Shown here: positions 1 to 8,336 of the stretch, piece by piece
Numbering within the stretch: the first letter of the stretch is position 1
Layout: every line of letters starts with the position of its first letter
Source: Sciscionella sediminilitoris
GTDB lineage: Bacteria; Actinomycetota; Actinomycetes; Mycobacteriales; Pseudonocardiaceae
Reading direction: 5' to 3'
NCBI RefSeq assembly: GCF_000737195.2
Contig: NZ_JALM01000020.1
Span: 1 to 64,000, forward strand
DNA length: 64,000 nt
The notes under the pieces: generated by a model
The model's database searches: none
What the model was told of the DNA's origin: nothing
The model's input: only the letters and a program-made list of their open reading frames with translations
Made by a program: the position numbers and the translations under genes

Positions 1-1
1 G

Positions 2-883
2 CGGCGGCTGCCGTACTACCTGCGCCGCATGCTCGCCGGCGGTTACCCCGCCGATGCCGAGCTGGAGGTCGTCACCGATTCCGGCCCGCTACTCGCACTG
101 CGCGGTGGCGGCGGACTCGGGCACTGGCAGTTGTGGGAGGCCGCGGCGGAACTGACCGACCGTACGGCGCAGTACGGCATCGCGGCGGTCAGCGTGGCCG
201 ATTCCGGTCACTGCGGGGCGCTCGGTCTCTACACCGTTCCCGGGCTCCGCCGCGGACAGTTGACCATCGCCTTCTCCAACGGGCCCGCCGTGATGCCCGC
301 CTGGGGCGCCACCGAACCACTGCTGTCCACCTCCCCCATCGCCGCGGGCATCCCCGCGCGGCCTCGTCCATCCATTGTGGACATGGCGACGAGCACGGTC
401 GCGCGGGGGAAGATCGCCGCCCGCGCCGCCTCGGGTACCGAATTGCCGGAAGGCTGGGCACTCGATGCCGAAGGCAGGCCGACCACCGATCCGACCGCCG
501 CGCTGCACGGCCTACTCTCCCCGCTCGGCGGCGCGAAGGGGTTCGCCCTCGCCTTGCTCGTCGAAGCGTTCGCCGGCGGTGTCGCGGGGCCGAATCTCTC
601 CGCCGAGGTCCCCGATATGTTCGCTCCGGAGGATTCGGCGCAGCCGCAACGGATCGGGCACATGTTGATCGCCGTCGACCCGGCACGGTTCGGCGGCCCG
701 GAGGCGGCTCTACGGCTCGACCGGCTGGCCGCATCGGTACAAGCGAGCGGTGGCAGGCTGCCGGGCGGATCCCGTGTCCTCCCCGAGGAACTGGCCGAGC
801 GAACCCCGTTGGAACTGGCCGAGAACACGGCAGCGGAGTTGTCCGCATGGGCACGGCGGCTCGGCGTGGCGATACCCGCCTGA
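2..883 (+). CDS. Ldh_2 family malate/L-lactate-type dehydrogenase, 5' end outside window
   Basis: An NAD(P)-dependent 2-hydroxyacid oxidoreductase of the Ldh_2 (malate/L-sulfolactate/ureidoglycolate dehydrogenase) family. The reading frame is open from base 2, and the residues before the first internal Met (RLPYYLRR) already fit the family, so the true start lies upstream and 293 residues are visible out of roughly 340 expected. The SGHCGALG stretch matches the family's N-H-x-G-A catalytic histidine segment. WGATEPLLSTSP and GGAKGFALALLVE are the usual nucleotide-pocket and late core motifs. The substrate cannot be told from sequence. It converges on the TauE-like gene with only 3 bases between stops. 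Confidence 0.85.
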   Translation, partial: RRLPYYLRRMLAGGYPADAELEVVTDSGPLLALRGGGGLGHWQLWEAAAELTDRTAQYGIAAVSVADSGHCGALGLYTVPGLRRGQLTIAFSNGPAVMPAWGATEPLLSTSPIAAGIPARPRPSIVDMATSTVARGKIAARAASGTELPEGWALDAEGRPTTDPTAALHGLLSPLGGAKGFALALLVEAFAGGVAGPNLSAEVPDMFAPEDSAQPQRIGHMLIAVDPARFGGPEAALRLDRLAASVQASGGRLPGGSRVLPEELAERTPLELAENTAAELSAWARRLGVAIPA

Positions 884-886
884 GCC

Positions 887-1612
887 TCAGAACGCCCCGA
901 TGACCGTCACCAGACCGGAAACCACGATCAGCGCCACCACGAGCCTGCGGAACAGCACCGGTGGCAGCCGTTCGCCGACGAATCCGCCGAGCAGATTGCC
1001 GAGCACCGCGGCCCCCGTGAGGACGGGCAGCGCGGGCAACAGCACCTCGGCGGGAACCGCGCCCTGAAAGGCCAGCACCGCGAGGGAGATCGCGTTGCAG
1101 CAGACGAAGAAACCCGCGAGATCGGCGAGGAAGTTCCGCTGCGGCACATCGGATGCGGTCAACAGCAAAGCGGGCGGTATCCCGTTCAGCGAAGTGGTCG
1201 TGGACAGGTAACCGCCGATCACACCTGCCACGACCGGACGCACCCGCCCGCCGCCTGCCCGGGCGGGCATCCTGATCAGCATTCGCAGTCCCGCCAGCAC
1301 CACGAGTACGCCCGCGGCGATCTTGAGGTACCGGGCCGGAACCAGGTGCACGGTCAGCGCGCCAATGCACGCGCCCGGCAGACTCGCCACGCCGAGCAGC
1401 GCCACCCTCGGCCAGTTCACCGAACCACGCAGCCGCACGAGCACGGCGAGCCTTGTCACGAGGGTGGCCGTCAGGTTCAGCGGAACCACCTGCGGCAGGG
1501 CGAATCCGGCGAGCAGCAGCAGTGGCGTGGACACCAGGGAACTGCCGAAGCCGGTCGCCCCACCGAGCACAGCGGCGAATCCCATCAGGACCGCGGCGAG
1601 CGTGAGGTTCAC
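887..1612 (-). CDS. TauE/SafE (TSUP) family membrane transporter
   Basis: A 241-residue integral membrane protein of the sulfite exporter TauE/SafE (TSUP) family. It has about eight hydrophobic segments. The opening GFAAVLGGATGFGSSLVSTPLLLLAGF carries the family's glycine-rich first half-repeat (shown here as GFAAVLGGATGFGSS followed by LVSTPLLLL), and a related GVIGGYLSTTTSLNG segment starts the second half. Family members move organosulfur or small organic anions. The GTG start overlaps the stop of the upstream symporter as GTGA, so it is translationally coupled and is the third gene of the DUF3311-symporter-TauE operon. The substrate is probably an organic anion related to the symporter's, but that is inference. 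Confidence 0.85.
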   Translation of the reverse strand: MNLTLAAVLMGFAAVLGGATGFGSSLVSTPLLLLAGFALPQVVPLNLTATLVTRLAVLVRLRGSVNWPRVALLGVASLPGACIGALTVHLVPARYLKIAAGVLVVLAGLRMLIRMPARAGGGRVRPVVAGVIGGYLSTTTSLNGIPPALLLTASDVPQRNFLADLAGFFVCCNAISLAVLAFQGAVPAEVLLPALPVLTGAAVLGNLLGGFVGERLPPVLFRRLVVALIVVSGLVTVIGAF

Positions 1613-3084
1613 GCCGACTCCGCGGCCATCTCCTCGACCGTATCCGCGAACCGCTGTGTGTTCGGCGAAGGCGCGGTCAGCAGGCTCACCACCACGAACA
1701 CCACGATGTTCGCGGCCAGCGCAATCAGCCCGGCGTTGATCCCGAACACCGGATCGTTCCCGCTCAACAGCAGCACTCCACAGAGCACCCAGCCGGTGAG
1801 CAGACCGGCGAGCATGCCCTGTTTGCTCGCCCGCCGCCAGAAGATCCCGCCGATCACGACGCCCGGGAACAGCTGGGTCACCAGGGCATACGCCACCAGT
1901 AGCACGTTCACGATCAGCGATGGCGCGAGCATGGTCAGCACCAGCGCGGCCCCGGTCAGCGGAAACACCAGCACCTTGGTCAGCCAGAACACCGAACGAT
2001 CAGTGGTCGCCGGGCGCAGGACCTGCACCACATTGCGGGAAAGCAGGCTCGCCGAGGTCATCACGATCGGCCCGGCGGGCACGATGGCCGAGAGCATCGC
2101 GGCGACCACGATCAGCACCAGCGCCCAGTCCGGGAACAACTCCCGCATGATCCGCATGACCACATCGTTTCCGGCAAGGCCCGTGCCGAACGCGAGCACC
2201 GCGGCGAATCCGACCGTCAGCACCGCGACCTTCACGATCTGGTAGAAGGGCATCAGGACCGCCTGCCGCTTCAGCGTGCGCGGTGTCGCGGCGGTGAACG
2301 CGGTACCGAACCACTGCGGCCACATCCACTGCCCCATTCCGGTCATCAGCACCGTGGTGATCAACCACAACGGGCCGAGATCCTTCGCGGTCGCCGAGGG
2401 AAGCTCGAAGTAGTGCGGGATCTTCGTGCTGAACGCGGTGAACATGTCTCCGAAACCGCCGAAGAAATGCACCGGCACCACCACGAAGACCGCGACCACC
2501 GCGGCGAACATCAGCAGGTCCTTGGCCACCGACTGGATCGCGTTTCCCCGGATCCCGCCGATGAATATCGCGCACGCGAGCACCGCGAAGGCCAGTACAT
2601 TGCCGACGATCGGTGATATCGAACCGTCCCCGAGAACTCGGAAAATGGCGGCGAGACCGGTGATGTTCAGATCGATGTAGGCGATCATGATCAACGCGGT
2701 GGACAGCGCGACGAAAACACCGAGCGCCTTGCTGTTGTAACGGTGCGCGACGAAATCCGCCTGCGTCACATAGCCGTACTTCTTGCCGAGCACCCAGATA
2801 CAGGGCAGGACCAGGAACGCGATCGCGTAGGCCACGTCGTTCTGCGCGACGTTGTAGAACCCGGCGGCGCCCTTCGTGTACGAATACCCGGCGAGTCCCT
2901 GGAACGTGAAGGCCGTGTAGATCTCACTGCCGAGCAGGAACCACAGCAACACCGAACCCATGCCCCGGTGATCGACGAGCCAGCCTTCCAGATTGTCGGT
3001 CTTGCGCCGCCCCGCGTAACCACCGGCGACCAGCACGCCGAACGTCAGCACCAGACCGAGCAGCAGAATCAGCAGTGGGCTCAT
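1609..3084 (-). CDS. Sodium:solute symporter (SSS), monocarboxylate-type
   Basis: A 491-residue SSS-family permease with about 13 hydrophobic helices, beginning with a short outward N-terminus and then SPLLILLLGLVLTFG. The segment EGWLVDHRGMGSVLLWFLLGSEIYTAFTF corresponds to the first core helix with the sodium site (key residues G-S-E-I-Y-T-A-F-T). The open frame extends further upstream, but I place the start at the ATG at 3084. It overlaps the stop of the small DUF3311 gene as ATGA and keeps the normal family length. A DUF3311 partner directly ahead is the arrangement of the MctB/MctC-type monocarboxylate carriers of actinobacteria, which supports uptake of pyruvate, lactate, acetate or similar acids. 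Confidence 0.88.
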   Translation of the reverse strand: MSPLLILLLGLVLTFGVLVAGGYAGRRKTDNLEGWLVDHRGMGSVLLWFLLGSEIYTAFTFQGLAGYSYTKGAAGFYNVAQNDVAYAIAFLVLPCIWVLGKKYGYVTQADFVAHRYNSKALGVFVALSTALIMIAYIDLNITGLAAIFRVLGDGSISPIVGNVLAFAVLACAIFIGGIRGNAIQSVAKDLLMFAAVVAVFVVVPVHFFGGFGDMFTAFSTKIPHYFELPSATAKDLGPLWLITTVLMTGMGQWMWPQWFGTAFTAATPRTLKRQAVLMPFYQIVKVAVLTVGFAAVLAFGTGLAGNDVVMRIMRELFPDWALVLIVVAAMLSAIVPAGPIVMTSASLLSRNVVQVLRPATTDRSVFWLTKVLVFPLTGAALVLTMLAPSLIVNVLLVAYALVTQLFPGVVIGGIFWRRASKQGMLAGLLTGWVLCGVLLLSGNDPVFGINAGLIALAANIVVFVVVSLLTAPSPNTQRFADTVEEMAAESA

Positions 3085-3311
3085 CGTGCACCCCCACGCC
3101 GCACCGCGCGCATCAGTCTGCGATCGACCAGATACAGCATCGCCATCAAGCCGGGGATCGTGATCGGCAGGAGGGTGAACCAGAACAACATCTCGGGCAT
3201 CCCGAGAATCCGTCCCGCACCGTCGTTGAACAGCAACGGCGGGATCACCGTGTACAACACGAGCACGACAACGTTCAGCACAAGCCAGGCGCCGACGATC
3301 TTCAGGCTCAT
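3081..3311 (-). CDS. DUF3311 small membrane protein, symporter partner
   Basis: A 76-residue protein with two hydrophobic helices (VGAWLVLNVVVLVLYTVIPP and MLFWFTLLPITIPGLMAML) separated by a short loop, and a basic tail. This is the DUF3311 pattern, usually encoded immediately before an SSS-type monocarboxylate permease and presumed to be its accessory subunit. The ATG at 3311 is chosen because residues before it are not conserved-looking and a dyad operator sits just upstream. First gene of the three-gene operon running to 887. Confidence 0.82.
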   Translation of the reverse strand: MSLKIVGAWLVLNVVVLVLYTVIPPLLFNDGAGRILGMPEMLFWFTLLPITIPGLMAMLYLVDRRLMRAVRRGGAR

Positions 3312-3332
3312 CCGACCTCCACATTGAGGACT

Positions 3333-3345
3333 GAGGTCTGACCTC
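3333..3345. promoter_or_regulatory. Dyad GAGGTC-T-GACCTC upstream of the symporter operon
   Basis: A perfect 6-bp inverted repeat with a one-base centre lies 22 bp upstream of the DUF3311 start, in an otherwise AT-richer stretch. The size and tight spacing suit an operator for a GntR- or TetR-type repressor. No regulator gene is adjacent, so the cognate protein is unknown. Confidence 0.5.
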
Positions 3346-3488
3346 TTTTGATCAACGTATCCGCCGTCGAAGGTCCGGGTCAAGGTCTGCCGCGGCGCGA
3401 CAAGCTACTCGAGAAGATACCGGCGAGCCGAGACACGCGTAGAATGATCCGCCTGGCTCCACTCGATCGCTGGCGGAGGGAGACCGTG

Positions 3489-4001
3489 ATGCTGCAGCGA
3501 CTGAGCGAACTTCCCCACGGGGTACAGGCCCTGGACGCGCTCGGGGTGGTCACCGGACACGACTACGACGAAGTCTTCACACCCCTGGTCGACCAGGTGA
3601 CCGGCACGGGAACGCGGCTACGCCTACTGTACCGCTGTGGGCCGGAATTCCGGCGGCTGACCGCGGGAGCTCTGTGGGCGGATGCCCGGCTGGGCCTGCG
3701 CTATCTGCCGATTCTCGACGGCTGCGCGGTCGTCACCGACAAGGGGTGGATACGCGGGTCCACCCGCGGTATCGGTTCGTGGATGCCGTGCCCCGTCCGC
3801 GTTTTCCCCGACGAGGAAACCGAACGGGCCCTGGACTGGCTCGGCTCGTTGCCGGCGCGAAGCGGTACCACACCCCGCGCCATCGTCAGGGCGTACATCG
3901 GTGGCGTGACAGCCGGGATCGGCGGCTTCGCGGCAACTGCTATTCGGATCCGGCGGCCGTCTGATCGAAAAGATGCACGGCGTTGCCCGCCGGGTCCATG
4001 A
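3489..4001 (+). CDS. SpoIIAA-like (STAS-fold) protein
   Basis: A 170-residue protein whose first 120 residues fit the SpoIIAA-like family: LPHGVQALDALGVVTGHDYDE at the start, GTRLRLLYRCGPEF, then DARLGLRYLPILDGCAVVTDKGW and MPCPVRVF. Family members are small soluble STAS-fold proteins of unknown partner. A GGAGG motif at 3475-3479 precedes GTG at 3486 and ATG at 3489; I use the ATG. The C-terminal 45 residues look unlike the family and run 62 bases into the convergent VOC gene on the other strand, so the functional protein may effectively end near residue 125. Confidence 0.7.
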   Translation: MLQRLSELPHGVQALDALGVVTGHDYDEVFTPLVDQVTGTGTRLRLLYRCGPEFRRLTAGALWADARLGLRYLPILDGCAVVTDKGWIRGSTRGIGSWMPCPVRVFPDEETERALDWLGSLPARSGTTPRAIVRAYIGGVTAGIGGFAATAIRIRRPSDRKDARRCPPGP

Positions 4002-4290
4002 AAGTCGCCCCGTTGCCGTCCGGTATCTCGATCTCGCCCCGCCAGTCGAGTTCGGGATGTTCCCGCCGGAAAGCGTCCACGCTCTCGACCGCATAGAAGC
4101 CGCCCGCTTTCCACTGCGGCCCGGAATCCGGTGGCACATCGAGCATCAGCTCGATCTCCGACCCCGGAAGCTTGAACGCGGCGGTCGTCTCGCCCTCACG
4201 CCAGGATTCTTCCAGCCCGAGGGTGTCGCGGTAGAAGGCGACCGATTCCTTGAGGTCCTTCACGGGGTGATACAGGAACGTCAGCTTCAT
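3940..4290 (-). CDS. VOC/glyoxalase-fold protein
   Basis: A 116-residue single-domain vicinal-oxygen-chelate fold protein. It opens with MKLTFLYHPVKDLKESVAFYRDTLGLEESW, the typical strand-helix unit (YHPVKDLKESVAFYRD), and ends with the DGNGATFMDPAGNAVHLFDQ strand (FMDPAGNAVHLF). Such proteins serve as antibiotic-binding, glyoxalase or dioxygenase-like enzymes; nothing here fixes the role. It is divergent from a TetR gene with a clear dyad between them, so it is probably controlled by that regulator. Confidence 0.82.
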   Translation of the reverse strand: MKLTFLYHPVKDLKESVAFYRDTLGLEESWREGETTAAFKLPGSEIELMLDVPPDSGPQWKAGGFYAVESVDAFRREHPELDWRGEIEIPDGNGATFMDPAGNAVHLFDQTAAGSE

Positions 4291-4299
4291 ACGATCGCA

Positions 4300-4316
4300 C
4301 CGTAAACCGATTACGG
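4300..4316. promoter_or_regulatory. Dyad CCGTAA-N5-TTACGG between VOC and TetR genes
   Basis: A perfect 6-bp inverted repeat with a 5-bp spacer sits 9 bp upstream of the VOC start and about 29 bp upstream of the divergent TetR start. Position and symmetry fit an operator through which the TetR protein represses both genes. Confidence 0.65.
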
Positions 4317-4345
4317 AATCCCGTCAACAGGTTATGCTGAGGTCC

Positions 4346-4861
4346 ATGCGCGAATGGGTTCCGGTTCCGGGCTCGGCGAAGGCCCGGCTCATCGAGGCGG
4401 CCATCCATCAGTTCGAGCTCACCGGCTACGAGGACGTCAATGTCGTCGAACTGGCCGGTAAGGCGAGCGTGACCACCGGCGCGCTGTACCACCACTTCGG
4501 TTCGAAGCTCGGGCTCTACCTCACGGTCCGTGAGGACATGGAGAAGCGGATCGTAGAACGCATGGAAGGTGCCGCAGCGGCGGTGGAAGGCCGCGGACAC
4601 GCCGCGGTACGCGCCGCACTCCTGGTTGCCTTCGACGCCGCGAACCGGTTCACCGTGTGCCGGATCCTGGGTGAGCAGCCGCCGGTCGAGCGCACGGACC
4701 CGATCGCCGCCGCGCTGCGCCCGCTGCTCCCCCCGCGCAAGACGTCCGCCGCGGACATCCTGGCCGCGGCCTGGCGCGCCGCGCTCCTGTCCGTGGCCAC
4801 GGATGTCTCATCCACGGCTGCCCGGGCATCGCTGGCCTATGTCCTCGGTTCCGACCGCTGA
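4346..4861 (+). CDS. TetR family transcriptional regulator
   Basis: A 171-residue TetR-type repressor. The helix-turn-helix spans about residues 15-55, with ARLIEAAIHQFELTGYEDVNV, VVELAGKASVTTGALYHHFG and SKLGLY being the canonical three-helix block ending in the YHHFGSK signature. The C-terminal ligand domain is short. The ATG at 4346 is preferred over an in-frame codon 12 bases earlier, because the N-terminus then begins just before the helix-turn-helix. It is divergent from the VOC gene with the CCGTAA-N5-TTACGG dyad between; autoregulation and control of the VOC gene is the natural inference. Confidence 0.85.
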   Translation: MREWVPVPGSAKARLIEAAIHQFELTGYEDVNVVELAGKASVTTGALYHHFGSKLGLYLTVREDMEKRIVERMEGAAAAVEGRGHAAVRAALLVAFDAANRFTVCRILGEQPPVERTDPIAAALRPLLPPRKTSAADILAAAWRAALLSVATDVSSTAARASLAYVLGSDR

Positions 4862-4877
4862 GCCCTCGCGCCCCGAC

Positions 4878-6041
4878 TCATCCGCCCTTGGGTGCTCCCC
4901 AGCGGGCGAGATAGGCGTCGCGGGCGGCCACGCTGACCGCCATGTGTTCGCGTAACGGATCGAAGAAGGTGCTGCGGTAGAGCGCATCGGTCGCGGTGGA
5001 GGCGACGAAGTAGAGCGCGGAGAAGGCAGCGATGAACAGGGACACGTCGAGCAGTTCGTTGGATATCCCGGTGTGGATGCCGAACAGTTTTCCCTCGGTC
5101 GGCGGGTGCCCGCCCCACTGTTCCATGACCTTGGGTTTGACGGCTGCGGTTCCGAACAGCACGAAGAACACGAACATCAGCGCGCCGAGGTAGATCGCCT
5201 GCATGGCCTGGGTGACGGCGAGCACGAGCACCATGTTGATCCGCTCCCCGCGCCGCAACGGAATCCGCTCGCCGCGACGTTCGTGCCCGGCGAACGGGGT
5301 GCCGTGCAGCCGGTCGTCGCGGTCGGCGATGGCCTGCGAGTCGAGCAATGCGTGCAATTCCTTGGGCAGCATGGAAATCAGGAACAGCACCCCGACCGCC
5401 GCGAACAGCCCGACGACCCGCCACATCTCCGCGCGGCTCAGCGATCCGGCCATCTGCCACACCTCGTTGTTCAGGAAGCCCAGCACGTTGAACAACAGCA
5501 GCAGCGGCAGCGCCCGCGTGGTGAGCGTGCCGAGGGTCTTGGTCTGGCGCACGGCCGCCCGGGATGCCCAGGCGAGCACCGAACCCGCACCGAGCAGGCA
5601 CAGCCCCGCGATCACCGCAGCGAGCACGAGCTGGATCCCGAAGCCGTACCCGATGTCACGGGGACTGTCGAGCAGCAGCATGAACGGGACCGCGAGCACG
5701 AACAGCACCAGTGCCGCGATGGCGACCGGAATCCCGCCACCGCGCAGAATCCGGGCCCGCACCCAGCCGGACACCAGCCAGGAGCCGAGTAACGGCAGGA
5801 CCGGAAGGCACAGCAGCAGGAGCGCGTAGAGCAAGACGAACCAGTCGTCTTCCATGCGCTCGGCGAAGTCCGATCCCGCGGTCAGCCCCAGCACGATGAG
5901 CAGTATTTCGAGGAGCCCGACGCACACCAGCCCGGGAACCAGGCGCACCAGCAGACCGCCGGCCTTGCCGCGCACGATCGACGGCAGTCCGCGACGGCGG
6001 AACCACAGCTCGGCCTCCCGACGATCCAGCTCGTGCCCCAT
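4878..6041 (-). CDS. Conserved hypothetical integral membrane protein
   Basis: A 387-residue polytopic protein with about eight or nine hydrophobic helices, a charged N-terminus ([16 protein letters not shown]) and a long charged loop near residue 245 (DRDDRLHGTPFAGHERRGER). The C-terminus is soluble and ends GAPKGG. I recognise no catalytic or transport motif and cannot assign a function. It is divergent from the methyltransferase at 6146 with a short shared upstream region, and converges with the TetR gene end at 4861. Confidence 0.7.
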   Translation of the reverse strand: MGHELDRREAELWFRRRGLPSIVRGKAGGLLVRLVPGLVCVGLLEILLIVLGLTAGSDFAERMEDDWFVLLYALLLLCLPVLPLLGSWLVSGWVRARILRGGGIPVAIAALVLFVLAVPFMLLLDSPRDIGYGFGIQLVLAAVIAGLCLLGAGSVLAWASRAAVRQTKTLGTLTTRALPLLLLFNVLGFLNNEVWQMAGSLSRAEMWRVVGLFAAVGVLFLISMLPKELHALLDSQAIADRDDRLHGTPFAGHERRGERIPLRRGERINMVLVLAVTQAMQAIYLGALMFVFFVLFGTAAVKPKVMEQWGGHPPTEGKLFGIHTGISNELLDVSLFIAAFSALYFVASTATDALYRSTFFDPLREHMAVSVAARDAYLARWGAPKGG

Positions 6042-6145
6042 GTCCCTGCCCCATCATGTCCCAGCCCCTCGGCCGTATTCCCAGGGAGCAGCCTACGGGA
6101 TATCCCCCGATGCGCCCACCGGACGCAGACCGGGATGATCGGGGC

Positions 6146-6757
6146 ATGAGAAAAATCCACGTCGGCCTGCTCGCCGGTGCCGCAGCGGCCGGTGCCGCCG
6201 CTTGGTGGTTCGGCGACCGCGCTCCCTACCCGTACGCGCAACGCTGGCTGCTCGATCTGCCGCTGCCCATGCTCGGTGCCAAACAGCTGGATGCCGTGCT
6301 CGATCCGCGCCCCGGGGAGCGCATCCTGGAGATCGGCCCGGGAACGGGATTGCAGGCGCTGCACGTGGCACCCGCGCTCGGCCCGCGCGGCGGGCTGGAC
6401 ATCGTGGACATCCAGCAGGACATGCTCGATCACGTGCAACGGCGCGCGCAGGACCGGGGTATCGACAACATCACCGCGACCCGGGCCGATGCGCGCGAGC
6501 TGCCTTTCGCCGACGGCTGCTTCGACGCGGTCTACCTCGTCACCGCGCTCGGCGAGATCCCCGATCAGCACGCCGTCCTCGGCGAGGCGGCCCGGGTACT
6601 CACCCCGCAGGGCAGGCTGGTCGTCGGCGAATTCTTCGACCGGCACTGGATTCCGCGTTCCCGGCTGCGCCGGATGGCCGATTCCCACGGGCTGCGGATG
6701 ACCACGCATCGCGGCCCCAGCCTCGCCTATCTCGCCCGGTTCACGGCCGGGGGCTGA
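6146..6757 (+). CDS. Membrane-anchored class I SAM-dependent methyltransferase
   Basis: A 203-residue methyltransferase. An N-terminal hydrophobic helix (VGLLAGAAAAGAAAWWFG) should anchor it to the membrane. It is followed by a Methyltransferase_11-like Rossmann core with motif I ILEIGPGTGLQALHVA, the acidic ribose contact DIVDIQ, and motif IV-like FDAVYLVTALGEI. The motif set resembles UbiE/COQ5-like enzymes, but the substrate is not evident. ATG at 6146 is used because upstream in-frame codons (6056, 6110) add low-complexity sequence and leave almost no promoter for the divergent gene. Confidence 0.78.
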   Translation: MRKIHVGLLAGAAAAGAAAWWFGDRAPYPYAQRWLLDLPLPMLGAKQLDAVLDPRPGERILEIGPGTGLQALHVAPALGPRGGLDIVDIQQDMLDHVQRRAQDRGIDNITATRADARELPFADGCFDAVYLVTALGEIPDQHAVLGEAARVLTPQGRLVVGEFFDRHWIPRSRLRRMADSHGLRMTTHRGPSLAYLARFTAGG

Positions 6758-6814
6758 CATGCGTGATGGTGCGGGCCATCGGCACCGCACCACCCCGCGC
6801 GCGAACAGGTGTTG

Positions 6815-8167
6815 CTACGGGCGCAGTGTTTGGGAGACCCGCACCATCTCCGCCCGTTCGACGACTTTGATCCGTTCCCTTCCCCTGGCCGCGCCGAGCT
6901 CGCGTTCGTGCCCGTCGAGCTGGCGCCAGCCGTCCCAGGTGGTGTACTCGCATCCCTTGGCGAGCAGGAACTGTTCCACCGCATCGGGATCCGGTTCCTC
7001 GGCCGGGACGAGACCCTGCCGGTCCTCGAGCAGACTGGTGATCGTCTCGAGCGCGTCCCCCTTGGTGTGCCCGATCAGCCCGACCGGTCCGCGTTTGATC
7101 CAGCCGGTCGTGTACACCCCGCGCAGCTGCTGGCCGTCCATGTCGAGCACCCTGCCCCGCTCGTGCGGAATGGTCCCGTTCCGGTGGTCGAAAGGAATCT
7201 CGGGCAGGTGCGCGGAAAGGTACCCGACCGCGCGGTACACCTGGCCGACCTGCCATTCCCGGTAGCGCCCGGTGCCGCGCACGTTCCCGGTGCCATCCAG
7301 TTCCATCCGCTCGGTGCGCAGACCGGTCACCCGGTCACCGCCGAGCACCTCGTCCGGGGCGTGCAGGAAGTGCAGGTACAGCCGGTTCGGCCGGTCCCCC
7401 GGTTCCCGGATCGCCCACTCCTGCAGGGTTTTCGTGACCATCTCGGCCTGCCGGTTCGAGCGCAGTTCGGCCACCGATCCGTCGTCGAACTCGATGTCCT
7501 CGGGATCCACGATCACCTCGACGTTCGGCGAGTGATCGAGCTCGCGCAGTTCGAGCGGGGTGAACTTGGCCTGCGCCGGGCCGCGCCTGCCGAACACGTG
7601 CACCTCCCGCACCTTGCTCGCGGCGAGCCCCTGGTAGACGTTGTACGGAATCTCGGTGTACAGCAACTCGTCCGCGGTCTTGGCGAGGATCCGCGCCACG
7701 TCCAGCGCGACGTTTCCCGCGCCGATCACCGCGACCGATTCGGCCTCCAGCGGCCATTCCCTGGATACGTCCGGGTGCCCGTCGTACCAGGAGACGAAGT
7801 CCGCGGCGCCGTAGCTGCCGGGCAGTTCGATCCCGGGGATCTCCAGCGCGCGATCGGCGTCCGCACCGGTCGAGAAGATCACCGCATCGTAGAAGGAGCG
7901 GAGGTCCTCGAGCTTGATGTCCGCGCCGAACTCGACATTGCCGAACAACCGCACCCCGGGCTTGTCCAGCACGTTGTGCAGCGCGTTCACGATTCCCTTG
8001 ATACGCGGGTGATCCGGCGCGACCCCGTAGCGGACGAGGCCGAACGGGGCGGGCAACCGCTCGAACAGGTCGACTTCGCAGCTGGTCTCGGCTTTGAGCA
8101 GGTTGTCGGCCGCGTAGATGCCCGCGGGACCGGCTCCCACCACGGCGACGCGAAGAGAACGTTCCAT
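6815..8167 (-). CDS. fprA: Ferredoxin/adrenodoxin-type NADPH reductase FprA
   Basis: A 450-residue flavoprotein of the adrenodoxin-reductase (FprA) family that passes electrons from NADPH to ferredoxins, for example for P450 or iron-sulfur chemistry. The FAD fold is VAVVGAGPAGIYAADNLL at residues 6-23. The segment PFGLVRYGVAPDHPRIK is the family signature. The NADP fold is VAVIGAGNVALDVARIL near residue 146, and the C-terminal GWIKRGPVGLIGHTKGDALET matches the family's flavin/NADP cap (key part GWIKRGPVGLIG). The length equals the mycobacterial enzyme. The start is the ATG at 8167; the frame upstream is read through an iron-box promoter and is not coding. An IdeR/DtxR-like box 11 bp upstream points to iron-regulated expression. 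Confidence 0.95.
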   Translation of the reverse strand: MERSLRVAVVGAGPAGIYAADNLLKAETSCEVDLFERLPAPFGLVRYGVAPDHPRIKGIVNALHNVLDKPGVRLFGNVEFGADIKLEDLRSFYDAVIFSTGADADRALEIPGIELPGSYGAADFVSWYDGHPDVSREWPLEAESVAVIGAGNVALDVARILAKTADELLYTEIPYNVYQGLAASKVREVHVFGRRGPAQAKFTPLELRELDHSPNVEVIVDPEDIEFDDGSVAELRSNRQAEMVTKTLQEWAIREPGDRPNRLYLHFLHAPDEVLGGDRVTGLRTERMELDGTGNVRGTGRYREWQVGQVYRAVGYLSAHLPEIPFDHRNGTIPHERGRVLDMDGQQLRGVYTTGWIKRGPVGLIGHTKGDALETITSLLEDRQGLVPAEEPDPDAVEQFLLAKGCEYTTWDGWRQLDGHERELGAARGRERIKVVERAEMVRVSQTLRP

Positions 8168-8177
8168 GCTCGATATA

Positions 8178-8196
8178 TTAGGTAAGCCTAACTTAA
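8178..8196 (-). promoter_or_regulatory. IdeR/DtxR-type iron box of fprA
   Basis: Read on the minus strand, the 19-mer TTAAGTTAGGCTTACCTAA matches the established IdeR/DtxR consensus TTAGGTTAGGCTAACCTAA at 17 of 19 positions and is itself nearly palindromic. It ends 11 bp before the fprA ATG and overlaps the likely promoter (TATATC follows), so iron-loaded repressor would block transcription. Confidence 0.85.
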
Positions 8197-8228
8197 GAAG
8201 ATACGTGATCTCGCGCACCCGTCACGCC

Positions 8229-8259
8229 TTGACTTCAAGCGCACTTGAACTGGCAGCCT
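8229..8259 (+). promoter_or_regulatory. MerR-type promoter/operator with 19-bp spacer
   Basis: TTGACT at 8229-8234 and CAGCCT at 8254-8259 are separated by 19 bp, the lengthened spacing typical of MerR-activated promoters. The spacer holds the perfect dyad TTCAAG-CGCA-CTTGAA (8234-8249). It drives the MFS gene starting at 8337; the MerR gene lies at that gene's far end. Confidence 0.72.
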
Positions 8260-8336
8260 GAGCGCGTCCCGAAATGACCCGCTCCCACCACGGGCGACCA
8301 CCACACTCGGTTCACGTTCTGCGAAGGAATTCCGTA

